A DNA stretch of 64,000 bases from M3007 sp043764095 (GTDB taxonomy: Bacteria; Bacteroidota; Bacteroidia; Chitinophagales; Saprospiraceae): NCBI GenBank assembly GCA_043764095.1, contig JAYUKX010000141.1, positions 1 through 64,000 of the forward strand. Reading direction: 5' to 3'. Every line of letters starts with the position of its first letter. Position 1 is the first letter of the stretch. Below the pieces are notes generated by a model. That model saw only the letters and a program-made list of their open reading frames with translations, made no database searches and had not been told where the DNA came from. Below, one piece after another: positions 54,583-63,877 of the stretch. Both the position numbers and the translations under genes were made by a program.

Positions 54583-54705
54583 ATGGAAAAAAAGGGTTGG
54601 AAAGAGAAAGCAATGGCTTTAGGGGTAGCAGGCTTTTTGTTTTTTTTGATAAAAGGCATACTTTGGTTAGTCCTCGGAGCAAGTGTTATTAAGGCTTGTC
54701 AGTAA
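54583..54705 (+). CDS. Forty-residue single-pass membrane protein
   Basis: ATG 54583 to TAA 54705 gives 40 residues: a basic start (MEKKGWKEKAM), a hydrophobic helix of about 23 residues (ALGVAGFLFFLIKGILWLVLG) and a short tail ending KACQ. The positive-inside pattern suggests an N-in orientation. It sits just before the VanZ-like gene, whose -7 element partly follows its stop. I know no family name; a real gene is inferred from clean start, length and topology. Confidence 0.55.
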   Translation: MEKKGWKEKAMALGVAGFLFFLIKGILWLVLGASVIKACQ

Positions 54706-54712
54706 TGATATG

Positions 54713-54720
54713 TATATTTG
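54713..54720 (+). promoter_or_regulatory. Probable -7 element for vanZ-like/lysS
   Basis: TATATTTG matches TAnnTTTG and ends 18 bases before ATG 54739 of the VanZ-like gene. It overlaps the TTG at 54718 that would otherwise serve as an upstream start. No TTTG partner is at the right spacing. Confidence 0.4.
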
Positions 54721-54738
54721 CGCCTTCTAAGGCTTCTA

Positions 54739-55104
54739 ATGCGCTTTACTCACATGAATTTACCACCTAAGAACAGGTTATTATTGCCTGTAATCTGGTT
54801 TCTTACAATTACCTGGCTTTCCACGAAGGGCGGTATTTCGCTCCCTGGATTTAAGTTGATTGCTACCGATAAACTAGCGCATGCTGCCGCCTATGCATTA
54901 CTCTCGTGGTTGCTTTTAAAGGCTTATAATAGCAAAAAGACTTCAGTTTACAGGAACGTTTGGCTTTTTGCTTTTGTTTATGGTGCATTGATGGAGTGTA
55001 TTCAATTCACTTTTTTCCCAAATCGCTTTTTTGAATTTGATGATATGATCGCTAATGGTGTTGGCGCGGGTATCGGCGTTTTGGTGTATCATTTTGTTGA
55101 TTAA
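54739..55104 (+). CDS. VanZ-like family membrane protein
   Basis: 121 residues from ATG 54739; ATG 54754 (MNLPPKNRLLL) is equally plausible. Four hydrophobic segments with VanZ landmarks: LPVIWFLTITWLSTKGG, TDKLAHAAAYALLSWLLLKAY (DKxxHxxxY), FAFVYGALMECIQFTFFPNRFFEFDDMIANGVGAGIGV (E...Q...R..D...N). VanZ-like proteins are linked to teicoplanin resistance in one Gram-positive case, but the function in Bacteroidota is unknown. The stop is 14 bases before lysS, so they are co-transcribed. Confidence 0.87.
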   Translation: MRFTHMNLPPKNRLLLPVIWFLTITWLSTKGGISLPGFKLIATDKLAHAAAYALLSWLLLKAYNSKKTSVYRNVWLFAFVYGALMECIQFTFFPNRFFEFDDMIANGVGAGIGVLVYHFVD

Positions 55105-55118
55105 CTATACAATTTATA

Positions 55119-56654
55119 ATGACTGAACAAGAAATTTTACGACGCGAATCACTGACCAAATTATTGGAACTCGGCGTCAATCCTTATCCGGCAGAAATGT
55201 ATGAGGTGACCGGACATGCCGCAGATATAGTGGCCAACTATCAAGAAGAAGTACTGGAGGATGGTACCAAAAATCGCTTGAATTACCATTCGGTATCTTT
55301 GGCGGGTCGTGTAATGGCCTCAAGAGAAGCAGGTAAGGCTTTGTTTATGAACCTGCAAGACTCCACTGGTCGCATCCAATTGTATCTCCGTAAGGAAGAA
55401 ATCAATGGTTCGGACGAAAATTCTCCCATGTTTGATACTGTAATCAAGAAATTGCTTGATTTAGGGGATTATATAGGTGTAAAAGGGTTTGCTTTTCGCA
55501 CAAAAACAGGTGAAGTGAGTATTCATGTGCAGGAATTTAAATTCTTGGCAAAAACATTGCGCCCACTTCCGATCGTAAAACGCGATGCAGAAGGCAATGT
55601 TTTTGATGCTTTCACCGATCCGGAGTCGCGTTATCGTATGCGTTACGTGGATATGACGGTAAATCCCGAAGTCCGCCAAATCTTTATTAAGCGGTCAAAA
55701 TTGGTAAAAACCATGCGTACTTTTTTGGACGACTTGGGTCTGTTGGAAGTAGAAACACCTATTTTACAACCAATTCATGGTGGCGCGGCTGCGCGTCCTT
55801 TTGATACCCACCACAATACACTGGATACAAAATTGTACCTGCGTATCGCCAACGAATTGTACCTAAAGCGCTTGATCGTAGGTGGCTTTGATGGCGTGTA
55901 TGAGTTTGCGAAGATGTTCCGTAATGAGGGCATGGATCGTACACACAACCCAGAATTTACTGCCCTTGAATTCTATGTAGCCTATAAAGACTATAATTGG
56001 ATGATGGATATCACCGAATCCATGTTAGAAAAGGTAGCACGTGCCATCCACGAAACAGGCGGAAGCACGGTGCAAGCAGGCGAGAACACCATCGAATTTG
56101 CAGGCCCTTACCGTCGCTTAACGATGTTTGATGCCATCCAAGAATATACAGGTCTGAATGTAGAGATCTCTGATGAGGCTGCGTTAAGGGATTATTGCAG
56201 CAAAGCGCATATTCATATTGACGCGTCGATGGGTAAGGCCAAATTAATTGATGAAATTTTTGGCGCAAAAGTAGAGGCGCATTTGATCCAGCCTACTTTT
56301 TTGATTGATTACCCAGTGGAAATGTCCCCTTTGACCAAAGTACACCGTTCAAAACCAGGTTTGGTAGAACGTTTTGAATTGTTTATCAATGGTAAGGAAG
56401 TGGCCAATGCTTACTCGGAGTTAAATGACCCGGTGGACCAACGTGCCCGTTTTGAAGAGCAATTGAGCCTTGCAGAACGCGGCGATGAAGAAGCCATGGC
56501 CTTAGATGAAGATTTTTTGCGCGCTTTAGAGTACGGTATGCCACCTACAGCCGGAATTGGTTTTGGTATTGATCGCTTGACAATGCTATTTACTGGTCAG
56601 GCAAGTATTCAGGAGGTGCTGTTCTTCCCGCAAATGCGTCCTGAAAAGGCTTAA
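55119..56654 (+). CDS. lysS: Lysyl-tRNA synthetase, class II
   Basis: 511 residues, full length. The N-terminal OB-fold anticodon-binding domain (about 60-155) contains SLAGRVMASREAGKALFMNLQDSTGRIQLYL. The class II catalytic domain has motif 1 (LLEVETPILQPIHGGAAARPF), motif 2 (FAKMFRNEGMDRTHNPEFTALEFYVAY) and motif 3 (GIGFGIDRLTMLFTGQ). It charges tRNA-Lys in the cytoplasm. The gene is the second of the VanZ-like transcription unit and ends before a clear terminator. Confidence 0.98.
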   Translation: MTEQEILRRESLTKLLELGVNPYPAEMYEVTGHAADIVANYQEEVLEDGTKNRLNYHSVSLAGRVMASREAGKALFMNLQDSTGRIQLYLRKEEINGSDENSPMFDTVIKKLLDLGDYIGVKGFAFRTKTGEVSIHVQEFKFLAKTLRPLPIVKRDAEGNVFDAFTDPESRYRMRYVDMTVNPEVRQIFIKRSKLVKTMRTFLDDLGLLEVETPILQPIHGGAAARPFDTHHNTLDTKLYLRIANELYLKRLIVGGFDGVYEFAKMFRNEGMDRTHNPEFTALEFYVAYKDYNWMMDITESMLEKVARAIHETGGSTVQAGENTIEFAGPYRRLTMFDAIQEYTGLNVEISDEAALRDYCSKAHIHIDASMGKAKLIDEIFGAKVEAHLIQPTFLIDYPVEMSPLTKVHRSKPGLVERFELFINGKEVANAYSELNDPVDQRARFEEQLSLAERGDEEAMALDEDFLRALEYGMPPTAGIGFGIDRLTMLFTGQASIQEVLFFPQMRPEKA

Positions 56655-56684
56655 AAGAAGTAAGTACTTCGTCATAATATAATT

Positions 56685-56734
56685 AAAAAAATAGGCATAA
56701 TGCAGGTTTGTTCCTGTGTCATGCCTATTTTTTT
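56685..56734 (+). terminator. Intrinsic terminator after lysS
   Basis: AAAAAATAGGCAT (56686-56698) pairs with ATGCCTATTTTTT (56721-56733), with an inner GCAGG/CCTGT pairing, and a T run follows. It is 30 bases past the lysS stop; A and T runs on both sides could serve either strand. Confidence 0.82.
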
Positions 56735-57437
56735 AGTTTTTTTTACAGCCTCACACTTTTCCTTTTGAGAAAAAAGTAACTTTACAGCCGCTTTCTTGCT
56801 CAAAATGATGATAATTGATACATTTTTTGTGATTTCGACCTCGGAGAGGTCAAACATTTGTAGAAATCGCAGTATATATGCCCCAAACGACCTCGTTAGA
56901 GGTCGAACATTTGTTTTAATTGTGGATAAAGATGAAATGACACATGAACCTTTATTCTTTTTTGGGTATCAATTAGCGATGGATAATGCTTTGTACGCCG
57001 ATATTTAATAGTGTTAAATACGGTAACGGGTGTACCGTTTGCCCCAAATTTTGCATCTCTTGCCTGTTTTTTTATACGTTAAATTTGTTTGCCTAATACT
57101 TATCCAAGATACCATCCCTCTCTTAATTGAACAACCAATCTTTCCTCGGATTTTCTAGCCCACCGCCCTGAAAGGGTCATACTACATGACAACATTCCTC
57201 GCCATTGTATCTTTTTTTGATCTGGTGTCAACAAACTAATGCTCCTTGTAGTGTCACGGTTAAAAAATTTTACACCTCCTAAAAAACCTAAATCCACTTC
57301 CACTCGTACATGGTATTATTACTGTGGCTGCCACAGTAATAACTACATTTTTGGTTACGCTTTTTCAAAGGGTCGCTTATGGTCTTTAAAGATCAAGCCT
57401 TATCAGAAACTTCTTTTCATTATAATTTTTAATAATT
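56735..57437. other. Gene-poor stretch before the DUF4394/CHRD giant
   Basis: About 700 bases without a convincing gene. It holds two hairpin repeat copies (described separately), a TAAATTTG promoter-like element at 57080-57087, and a 67-codon minus-strand frame at 57100-57303 that may be a gene remnant. The promoter of the 2087-residue gene should lie here; a leader of up to 350 bases is possible. Confidence 0.5.
56836..56913. repeat. Two copies of a palindromic CGACCTC...GAGGTCG-ACATTTG repeat
   Basis: Copy 1 (56836-56866) and copy 2 (56888-56913), starts 52 bases apart. Each is a short hairpin (CGACCTCGGAGAGGTC and CGACCTCGTTAGAGGTCG) followed by A-ACATTTG. The loops differ while the stems are conserved, as in REP-like elements. 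I recall similar repeats in other Bacteroidota intergenic DNA, but the number of copies in this genome is unknown; this window shows only these two. Confidence 0.65.
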
Positions 57438-60400
57438 ATGAAATTCTTATCCACTTTAAAACTGCCTTTCGCACACCTGCGCAACGGCCATTTCAAAAAT
57501 CTGCTTTTATGCCTAATGGTTATCCTGAGTTCGGCTTTTGTGGCTCAGGCGAAAGTCGTTTACACGCTTTCCGGGAATGTATTGTCTTCTTTTGGTATTA
57601 CGGCTCCCGGAACATCACTTGGAAGTGTGGTGATTACTGGAGTGACAGCAGGACAAACACTGGAAGGCATTGATTTCAGGCCACTTACTGGCGAATTGTA
57701 TGCCATCGGCTACAACCAAAACACTGGTGAAACCCGATTATACACCATCAACCTGACCACAGGTTTTGCAACGGCTATAGGTGCGGCTCCAGTAATGCTC
57801 CAACCCAATATGGGCGAAGTGAATTTTGATTTTAACCCAACTGTTGACCGTATCCGGGTCACGAGTAGTAGTAAGGCAAACTATCGCCTTCACCCCGTTA
57901 CTGGCGCTATTGCGGCCACCGATGGCGCATTGGCTTATGCTGCTGGCGACACCTATGCTGGTACGAATCCATTCATTACCGCTTGTGCTTATTCTAATAG
58001 TTTTGTTGCTTCATCTTCGACTACTTTGTACAATTACGATGCGGCACTGAATATATTGACCAGCCAAAATCCGCCGAACAACGGTACTTTAAATACGATT
58101 GGTCTCACTGGCCTCAATGTTTCCACCGATGATGTAGTGGATATGGATATCTACTTCGACAAATCCACACAGACGAATTTTTCGGTACTTTCCGTGCAAA
58201 ATGCAGTGACGCAAACCACTCTGCTGTATTCGATTAACCTATCGAATGGAACGGTATTGCCATTTACGACACTTCCACTTTCGGTATCTATAGACGATAT
58301 TGCGCTTCAGATTGAACGCGGTATTCCTCCTACGATCACCGGACAGTTACTGTATGCTTTAACAGCAAATAACAATTTGGTGTCTTTTGATTCTGATTCC
58401 CCTGGTATTCTCCGTACCGTGGTGGCTGTCACTGGGATCACGGCAGGTCAAACCTTTGAAGGTGTTGATTTTCGCCCAGCGACTGGTGAGTTGTATGCCA
58501 TCGGTTATGCGCAGGCCACTGGTGAAGCGCGTTTGTACACGATCAATCTGGTGACTGGCGTTGCTACCGCGATTGGCGTAGGCCCCGTTACGCTACAGCC
58601 CAATATGGGTGAGGTAAATTTTGATTTCAATCCAACAGTTGATCGTATCCGCGTCACTGGCAGCAATGGTGCTAATTACCGCTTGCATCCAGTTACAGGT
58701 GTCATTGCCGCTACCGATGGTGCTTTGACGTATGCGTTAAGTGATATTAATGTAGGTATTAACCCAATGGTAGCCGCTGCGGCCTATACCAATAGCTATT
58801 TGGCCACTTCTGCCACCACTTTATATAATTATGATGCGGCTTTAAATGTTATCACGACACAAATTCCGCCAAACAACGGTGTACTCAACACCATTGGTAT
58901 TTCTGGAATTATCGTTGATCCAATCAATCCGGCAGTGGATATGGATATCGCTTTTAATGCCATCAGCCAAACCAATACTGCGTTTGTTAGTGCTACCGCG
59001 TTGACTGCTGGCGCCAGCAGTTTATATACTTTAAATCTGGCCTCAGGCGTGCTCACTAATACGGGACTGATCGGTATTTCCACGCAAGTGAGTGATATTG
59101 CGGCATTTATTAAACCGCAGGTTGTTCCAACAATCATTACAGGCCATCTCGTGTACGCTGTAACGGCCAACAACAATTTGATTTTGTTTGATTCCGATGC
59201 GCCAGATATTATCCGTTCCTTGATTGCGGTGACTGGTATCACGGCTGGACAGACTATTGAAGGCATCGATTACCGTCCTGCTACAGGGGAATTGTATGCT
59301 ATTGGTTATGTTCAAAACACAGGTGAAGCCCGTTTGTATGTCATTAATCCGGTATCGGGCATTGCGACTCCAATTGGTTCCGGCACGATTGCCCTACAGC
59401 CCAATATGGGAGAAGTGAATTTTGATTTTAACCCGACTGTTGACCGTATTCGCGTAACTGGCAGCAATAATGCCAATTACCGTTTACATCCTGTCACTGG
59501 CGCTATCGCTGCGGTAGATGGTTCTTTGGCTTATGCTACCGGCGATTTTAATGTGGGTATCGACCCGTTGATTGCAGCAGCAGCTTACACAAATAGTTAT
59601 ATTGGTGCATCTACCACCACTTTGTACAATTACGATGCAGCCTTAAATATTATAACAACACAGATACCACCTAATAATGGCACCTTAAATACAGTAGGTG
59701 TTACTGGCATAGCAATAGATGCTGTGAACCCGGCAGTGGACATGGATGTCTTTTTTGATGCGGCAGCGCAAGCGAATATCGCGCTGTTGAGTGCCACTTC
59801 TATTTTGGCCAATGGTAGCGTATTATACCGTTTGAACTTGAACACCGGCGAAGTGACCATCATTGATACAATCGGTGTGGCTACACAAGTGAACGATATC
59901 GCGATTGTTATCGACCGTTCTGTCCCAGCGTCGATCACTGGTAAATTGGTGTATGCAATAACAGGCAATAATAACCTGATCTCGTTTGATTCAGATGTAC
60001 CAGGTATTATTCGTACCATTACGCCTTTGACAGGTATTTTTGCAGCACAACCCTTTGCAGGTCTGGATTTCCGTCCGGCCACTGGCGAATTGTTTGCTTT
60101 GGGCTATAACAATGCTTCCGGCATGGCACGGCTGTACACGATTGACCTGACCACAGGTGTATCCACAGCAGTTGGTGTGGATTCTTTTCTTCTACAACCA
60201 GCAATGGCGCCAGTCAGTTTTGATTTTAACCCTACAGTAGATCGTATCCGAGTCGTGGGTGTAAATGGCGCAAATTATCGCCTAAATCCGATCACAGGTA
60301 CTATTGGCGCTACCGATATGACCCTCGCGTATGCAGCAGGTGACACAAATGCAGCGGCAACGCCTGCCATCGGTGCGGTTGCTTATACCAACAGTTTTGG

Positions 60401-63400
60401 TGGTTCTACAAGCACTATTTTGTTCGATTATGATTACAAATTAAATGTTCTGACGACACAATTGCCGCCAAACAACGGCACTTTGAATACCATTGGCAAT
60501 ACCGGAATCGTGGTAAATGCAACTATGCCTACCATTGATATGGATATCCATTATGGTTACAACGGCGGTACCAACACGGGCTATCTCAGTGCAAATACAG
60601 GCACAAATGCCAATGACCAATTTTTCAAATTAAATATCAATACTGGCGCTGCAACCTTGGTGGGTAGCATCGGATTGGGTATTCCTGTAAGAAATATTGC
60701 CGTTTTGCCAGATCCTGCTCCGCCATTAGTCACTTATACCTTTAAAGCGAATCTTACGGGTCACCAACAGGTGTTTCCGGTTGCCACTACTGGCACAGGT
60801 GAAGTAACCGCTACACTTACAGGTAGCACACTGGTCGTAACTGGTTCATTCTCTGGCCTGAGTAACCCCGTTAATTTCGGGATTGCTGGTGGTGCACATA
60901 TACACAGCGGTTATGCTGGTCAGAACGGTGGCATTGAATTTCCTTTGGTAACATTACCCAACCTTGATTCCACAGGTGGTATATTTTTAGCCGCTTTGAA
61001 TACGTTCCAATTGACTCCTGCTCAAGTGCAGGCGTTGCAGGCTCGTTCATTTTATGTAAATATTCACTCCTTTATTTTTGCAAGTGGAGAAATACGTGGG
61101 CAATTATTACCTTTATCCAATGACTATTATTCCACTAATTTATTCGGTAGCAACCAGACGCCATCTATTCTATCAAACGGTAATGGCGCATTAGCACTCG
61201 AATTGCATAGCGATACGTTGGTCGTATCTGGTTCATTTGATAACCTTGACGGCGATTTTGCGGCAAATATTGCAGGTGGTGCTCATTTGCACATAGGGCT
61301 TCCAGGAAGCGCAGGTGGTGTCACTATTTTGTTAAATGCTACTACAGATGCCGATTTACATGGCGGTATATTTGCAGCCGTAAACAATACTTTTGTACTC
61401 AATGCCGACCAAAAAGCAGCGTTAACGGCACACGAACTTTATGCCAATATCCATACAGAAACCAACGAGTCTGGTGAAATTAGGGGTCAAATAACGGCCT
61501 CTGCTCATTCAGTATTCCGAGCCCATCTTTCTGGTGCCAACCAATATCCGTTTGTGACGAGCATGGGTTCTGGTCAGGTATTGGCCGAACTGAAAGGCAC
61601 TTCTTTAGTAGTAACGGGTTCTTTTGACCACCTTGAAGGTGTAGTGGACACCAATATACTCGGTGGTGCGCATATTCACCTTGGATTGGCTGGTTCGAGC
61701 GGCGCAGTTTTGATTGAACTCGAAGCAACATTCAATGCAGATGGAAAAGGTGGCGCATTTTACGCCGCCGATAATACATTTATAATAGATGCAGCGACAG
61801 TACAAGCTTTACTCCATCGCGAATTGTACGTAAATATCCATACTTCGAAGTATCCAGGTGGTGAAATCCGTGGACAATTACTGCTCGAAAGCCAAGCGGC
61901 ATTCACCGCTTATTTGACGGGTAGCCAGGGTATTCCTGACGTAAGCGTGGGAGGAAATGGCGCAGTAACTGCAGAGATTTCTGGCAATCGCTTGACCCTA
62001 AGCGGATCGTTTACCGAACTCGGCAGCCCGATTAATTTAGCGATTGTTGGCGGAAGCCATATACACAGTGGTTTGCCAGGTACTAACGGAGCGGTACAGT
62101 TCCCATTGGCAGCAACCCTCGACAGTGATCTTAAGGGTGGCATTTATGCTGCAATGCAAAATACCTTTACACTCACTGCTGAACAACGTGCCATGCTGAT
62201 GGCCCGCGGATTGTATGTCAATATTCATACCTTGTTGAATCCAACCGGTGAAATCAGGGGTAACCTCTTGGCAGAAGCCGCTGCTTACTTCTTCTCCCCC
62301 ATGTCGGGCGCTAGCCAAACTACTCCTGTAGATGTGGAAGCGAGCGGTATGCTGGTATTGGAAGTGAGTGATAAAAAAATCGTGGCAGTTGGTTCCTTTA
62401 GTGGACTGGAGCATGATTTTGATCCATCAATTGCCGACGGTGCGCACCTGCACCAAAATTTTGCGGGTAGCAATGGTGACGTAAAAATAGTACTTGACGT
62501 AGATGCTGATGCCGACCTGCGTGGTGGTGCATTTCAAGCGGCTAATAATGCCTACAGTGTACCGTCAGAATTTATCGACACCATCCGTAAGCGGATGATT
62601 TATGCGAATATACATACTACCGGTAACGCTGGAGGTGAAATACGCGGACAACTGATGCCAATGGCCGCTTCGTATTTCCATACGTCATTAGCCGGAATCA
62701 ATCAGGTGCCAGCAGTAGGAACAAGTGGTTCGGGTGGTTTAAAATTAGAATTAAACGGCAATTTACTGACCTGCACTGGTAGTTTTAACGATCTAGTTGG
62801 ACAGTTTGACCCGAATATCGCAGGTGGTGCACATATTCATAGTGCGACAACAGGTAATGCTGGCAATATTGCGCTCGATCTCAAGACTACAGTAGATGCA
62901 GGTTTACAAAGCGGCAGTTTTGAAGCAGACCAAAATACATTTACATTGTCGGACAATCAAATTGACCTGTTGCGCACCAGCGAATGGTATGCAAATATCC
63001 ATACAACCACCAATGCAAGCGGCGAGATCCGCGGACAGGTACTAGCAGAGATCAACCTCTTCCCTGATGTTCCGACAGTGACATTGCCGTTACCAGGTAC
63101 TACGATCAACGTGCAAGGATTACCAGCTGACCTATTGACGATCAACTGGACACCTTCCATAGACCCCGACGGCGACAAAGTGATCTATGTATGGCAGGTG
63201 GCATTAGATGCCAACTTTAGTACGATACTTTATATGCAGGGAACTGATATAAATCCATTGACGACTATTACCTATGGCGAATTAGATGCATTGCTCATTG
63301 CTAATAGCGTACCGCTGGGCACTACCGTCACGGTATTCCACCGGGTAGTGGCTACCGATGGCTCCAATTTTACGGCAGGTGTTGCTACGCAGGTGAAACT

Positions 63401-63701
63401 TACCCGCGGCATTGTTTCTGGCACTGATGAACTGCTGGCTAATACATTCGCAGTAACCATACAGCCAAGTATTACGTTAGGTCAACCCGTTACTGTGCAG
63501 ATTGACGCTCAAGAACGTAGTGAAAGCCAATTGTTGATCACCAACAGCCTGGGTCAGGTTATTGCGACACAACAAATGAGCCTAAATCAAGGAATGCAGC
63601 AGTACCTATTGCCTTTCGATACTTATGCTCCGGGCGTATATTACCTTTCTTTACAAACAGATAAAGGGGTATTACCAGCAATGCGGGTATTGAAACAATA
63701 A
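57438..63701 (+). CDS. Giant secreted protein: four DUF4394 and six CHRD repeats, T9SS sorting domain
   Basis: 2087 residues. The signal ends SSAFVAQA (38). Four DUF4394 units of about 267 residues begin near 40, 303, 570 and 836; each carries GIDFRPxTGELYAIGY, LQPNMGEVNFDFNPTVDRIRV and NYRLHPVTG, the fourth more diverged. Six CHRD (chordin-type) domains span about 1098-1875, each with GGAHIHxGxxG, xxVNIHT and GEIRGQL. An Ig/fibronectin-like domain (about 1880-2000) and a type A T9SS sorting domain (ending YYLSLQTDKGVLPAMRVLKQ) close it. It is expected at the surface or released; DUF4394 and CHRD functions in bacteria are unknown. It is a single transcription unit with its own terminator. Confidence 0.9.
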   Translation: MKFLSTLKLPFAHLRNGHFKNLLLCLMVILSSAFVAQAKVVYTLSGNVLSSFGITAPGTSLGSVVITGVTAGQTLEGIDFRPLTGELYAIGYNQNTGETRLYTINLTTGFATAIGAAPVMLQPNMGEVNFDFNPTVDRIRVTSSSKANYRLHPVTGAIAATDGALAYAAGDTYAGTNPFITACAYSNSFVASSSTTLYNYDAALNILTSQNPPNNGTLNTIGLTGLNVSTDDVVDMDIYFDKSTQTNFSVLSVQNAVTQTTLLYSINLSNGTVLPFTTLPLSVSIDDIALQIERGIPPTITGQLLYALTANNNLVSFDSDSPGILRTVVAVTGITAGQTFEGVDFRPATGELYAIGYAQATGEARLYTINLVTGVATAIGVGPVTLQPNMGEVNFDFNPTVDRIRVTGSNGANYRLHPVTGVIAATDGALTYALSDINVGINPMVAAAAYTNSYLATSATTLYNYDAALNVITTQIPPNNGVLNTIGISGIIVDPINPAVDMDIAFNAISQTNTAFVSATALTAGASSLYTLNLASGVLTNTGLIGISTQVSDIAAFIKPQVVPTIITGHLVYAVTANNNLILFDSDAPDIIRSLIAVTGITAGQTIEGIDYRPATGELYAIGYVQNTGEARLYVINPVSGIATPIGSGTIALQPNMGEVNFDFNPTVDRIRVTGSNNANYRLHPVTGAIAAVDGSLAYATGDFNVGIDPLIAAAAYTNSYIGASTTTLYNYDAALNIITTQIPPNNGTLNTVGVTGIAIDAVNPAVDMDVFFDAAAQANIALLSATSILANGSVLYRLNLNTGEVTIIDTIGVATQVNDIAIVIDRSVPASITGKLVYAITGNNNLISFDSDVPGIIRTITPLTGIFAAQPFAGLDFRPATGELFALGYNNASGMARLYTIDLTTGVSTAVGVDSFLLQPAMAPVSFDFNPTVDRIRVVGVNGANYRLNPITGTIGATDMTLAYAAGDTNAAATPAIGAVAYTNSFGGSTSTILFDYDYKLNVLTTQLPPNNGTLNTIGNTGIVVNATMPTIDMDIHYGYNGGTNTGYLSANTGTNANDQFFKLNINTGAATLVGSIGLGIPVRNIAVLPDPAPPLVTYTFKANLTGHQQVFPVATTGTGEVTATLTGSTLVVTGSFSGLSNPVNFGIAGGAHIHSGYAGQNGGIEFPLVTLPNLDSTGGIFLAALNTFQLTPAQVQALQARSFYVNIHSFIFASGEIRGQLLPLSNDYYSTNLFGSNQTPSILSNGNGALALELHSDTLVVSGSFDNLDGDFAANIAGGAHLHIGLPGSAGGVTILLNATTDADLHGGIFAAVNNTFVLNADQKAALTAHELYANIHTETNESGEIRGQITASAHSVFRAHLSGANQYPFVTSMGSGQVLAELKGTSLVVTGSFDHLEGVVDTNILGGAHIHLGLAGSSGAVLIELEATFNADGKGGAFYAADNTFIIDAATVQALLHRELYVNIHTSKYPGGEIRGQLLLESQAAFTAYLTGSQGIPDVSVGGNGAVTAEISGNRLTLSGSFTELGSPINLAIVGGSHIHSGLPGTNGAVQFPLAATLDSDLKGGIYAAMQNTFTLTAEQRAMLMARGLYVNIHTLLNPTGEIRGNLLAEAAAYFFSPMSGASQTTPVDVEASGMLVLEVSDKKIVAVGSFSGLEHDFDPSIADGAHLHQNFAGSNGDVKIVLDVDADADLRGGAFQAANNAYSVPSEFIDTIRKRMIYANIHTTGNAGGEIRGQLMPMAASYFHTSLAGINQVPAVGTSGSGGLKLELNGNLLTCTGSFNDLVGQFDPNIAGGAHIHSATTGNAGNIALDLKTTVDAGLQSGSFEADQNTFTLSDNQIDLLRTSEWYANIHTTTNASGEIRGQVLAEINLFPDVPTVTLPLPGTTINVQGLPADLLTINWTPSIDPDGDKVIYVWQVALDANFSTILYMQGTDINPLTTITYGELDALLIANSVPLGTTVTVFHRVVATDGSNFTAGVATQVKLTRGIVSGTDELLANTFAVTIQPSITLGQPVTVQIDAQERSESQLLITNSLGQVIATQQMSLNQGMQQYLLPFDTYAPGVYYLSLQTDKGVLPAMRVLKQ

Positions 63702-63733
63702 ACTATTACAGCATAATTTTTGAATAAATATTG

Positions 63734-63769
63734 GGCGGCAACACAGGAGGTGTTGTCGCCTTTTTTTTT
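63734..63769 (+). terminator. Intrinsic terminator after the DUF4394/CHRD gene
   Basis: GGCGGCAACAC (63734-63744) pairs with GTGTTGTCGCC (63750-63760), one G-U pair, 5-base loop, followed by nine T residues. It lies 32 bases past the stop. Confidence 0.9.
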
Positions 63770-63877
63770 GATTTTACCGATGTAGTAAATGCATACCTAG
63801 AAAGCAAAAGCAAGGAATGTTTTTTTAGACAGGATGAAAAGGAGTAATTATTTTGGGTGATCTCGGGATAAAGTATG

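Noticed and set aside
56796..57008. 70-codon plus-strand frame between lysS and the DUF4394/CHRD gene
   Set aside because: It runs across both hairpin repeats, which supply much of its coding sequence; no protein motif is visible.
57239..57673. 144-codon plus-strand frame overlapping the start of the DUF4394/CHRD gene
   Set aside because: Half of it lies inside a confident gene in another frame; the rest has low-complexity composition and no domain.
57550..60720. Regularly spaced near-identical DNA blocks every 800 bases, at first like a large tandem repeat or recombination hot spot
   Set aside because: The blocks are in one reading frame, differ mostly at third codon positions and encode repeated DUF4394 domains, so they are protein repeats.
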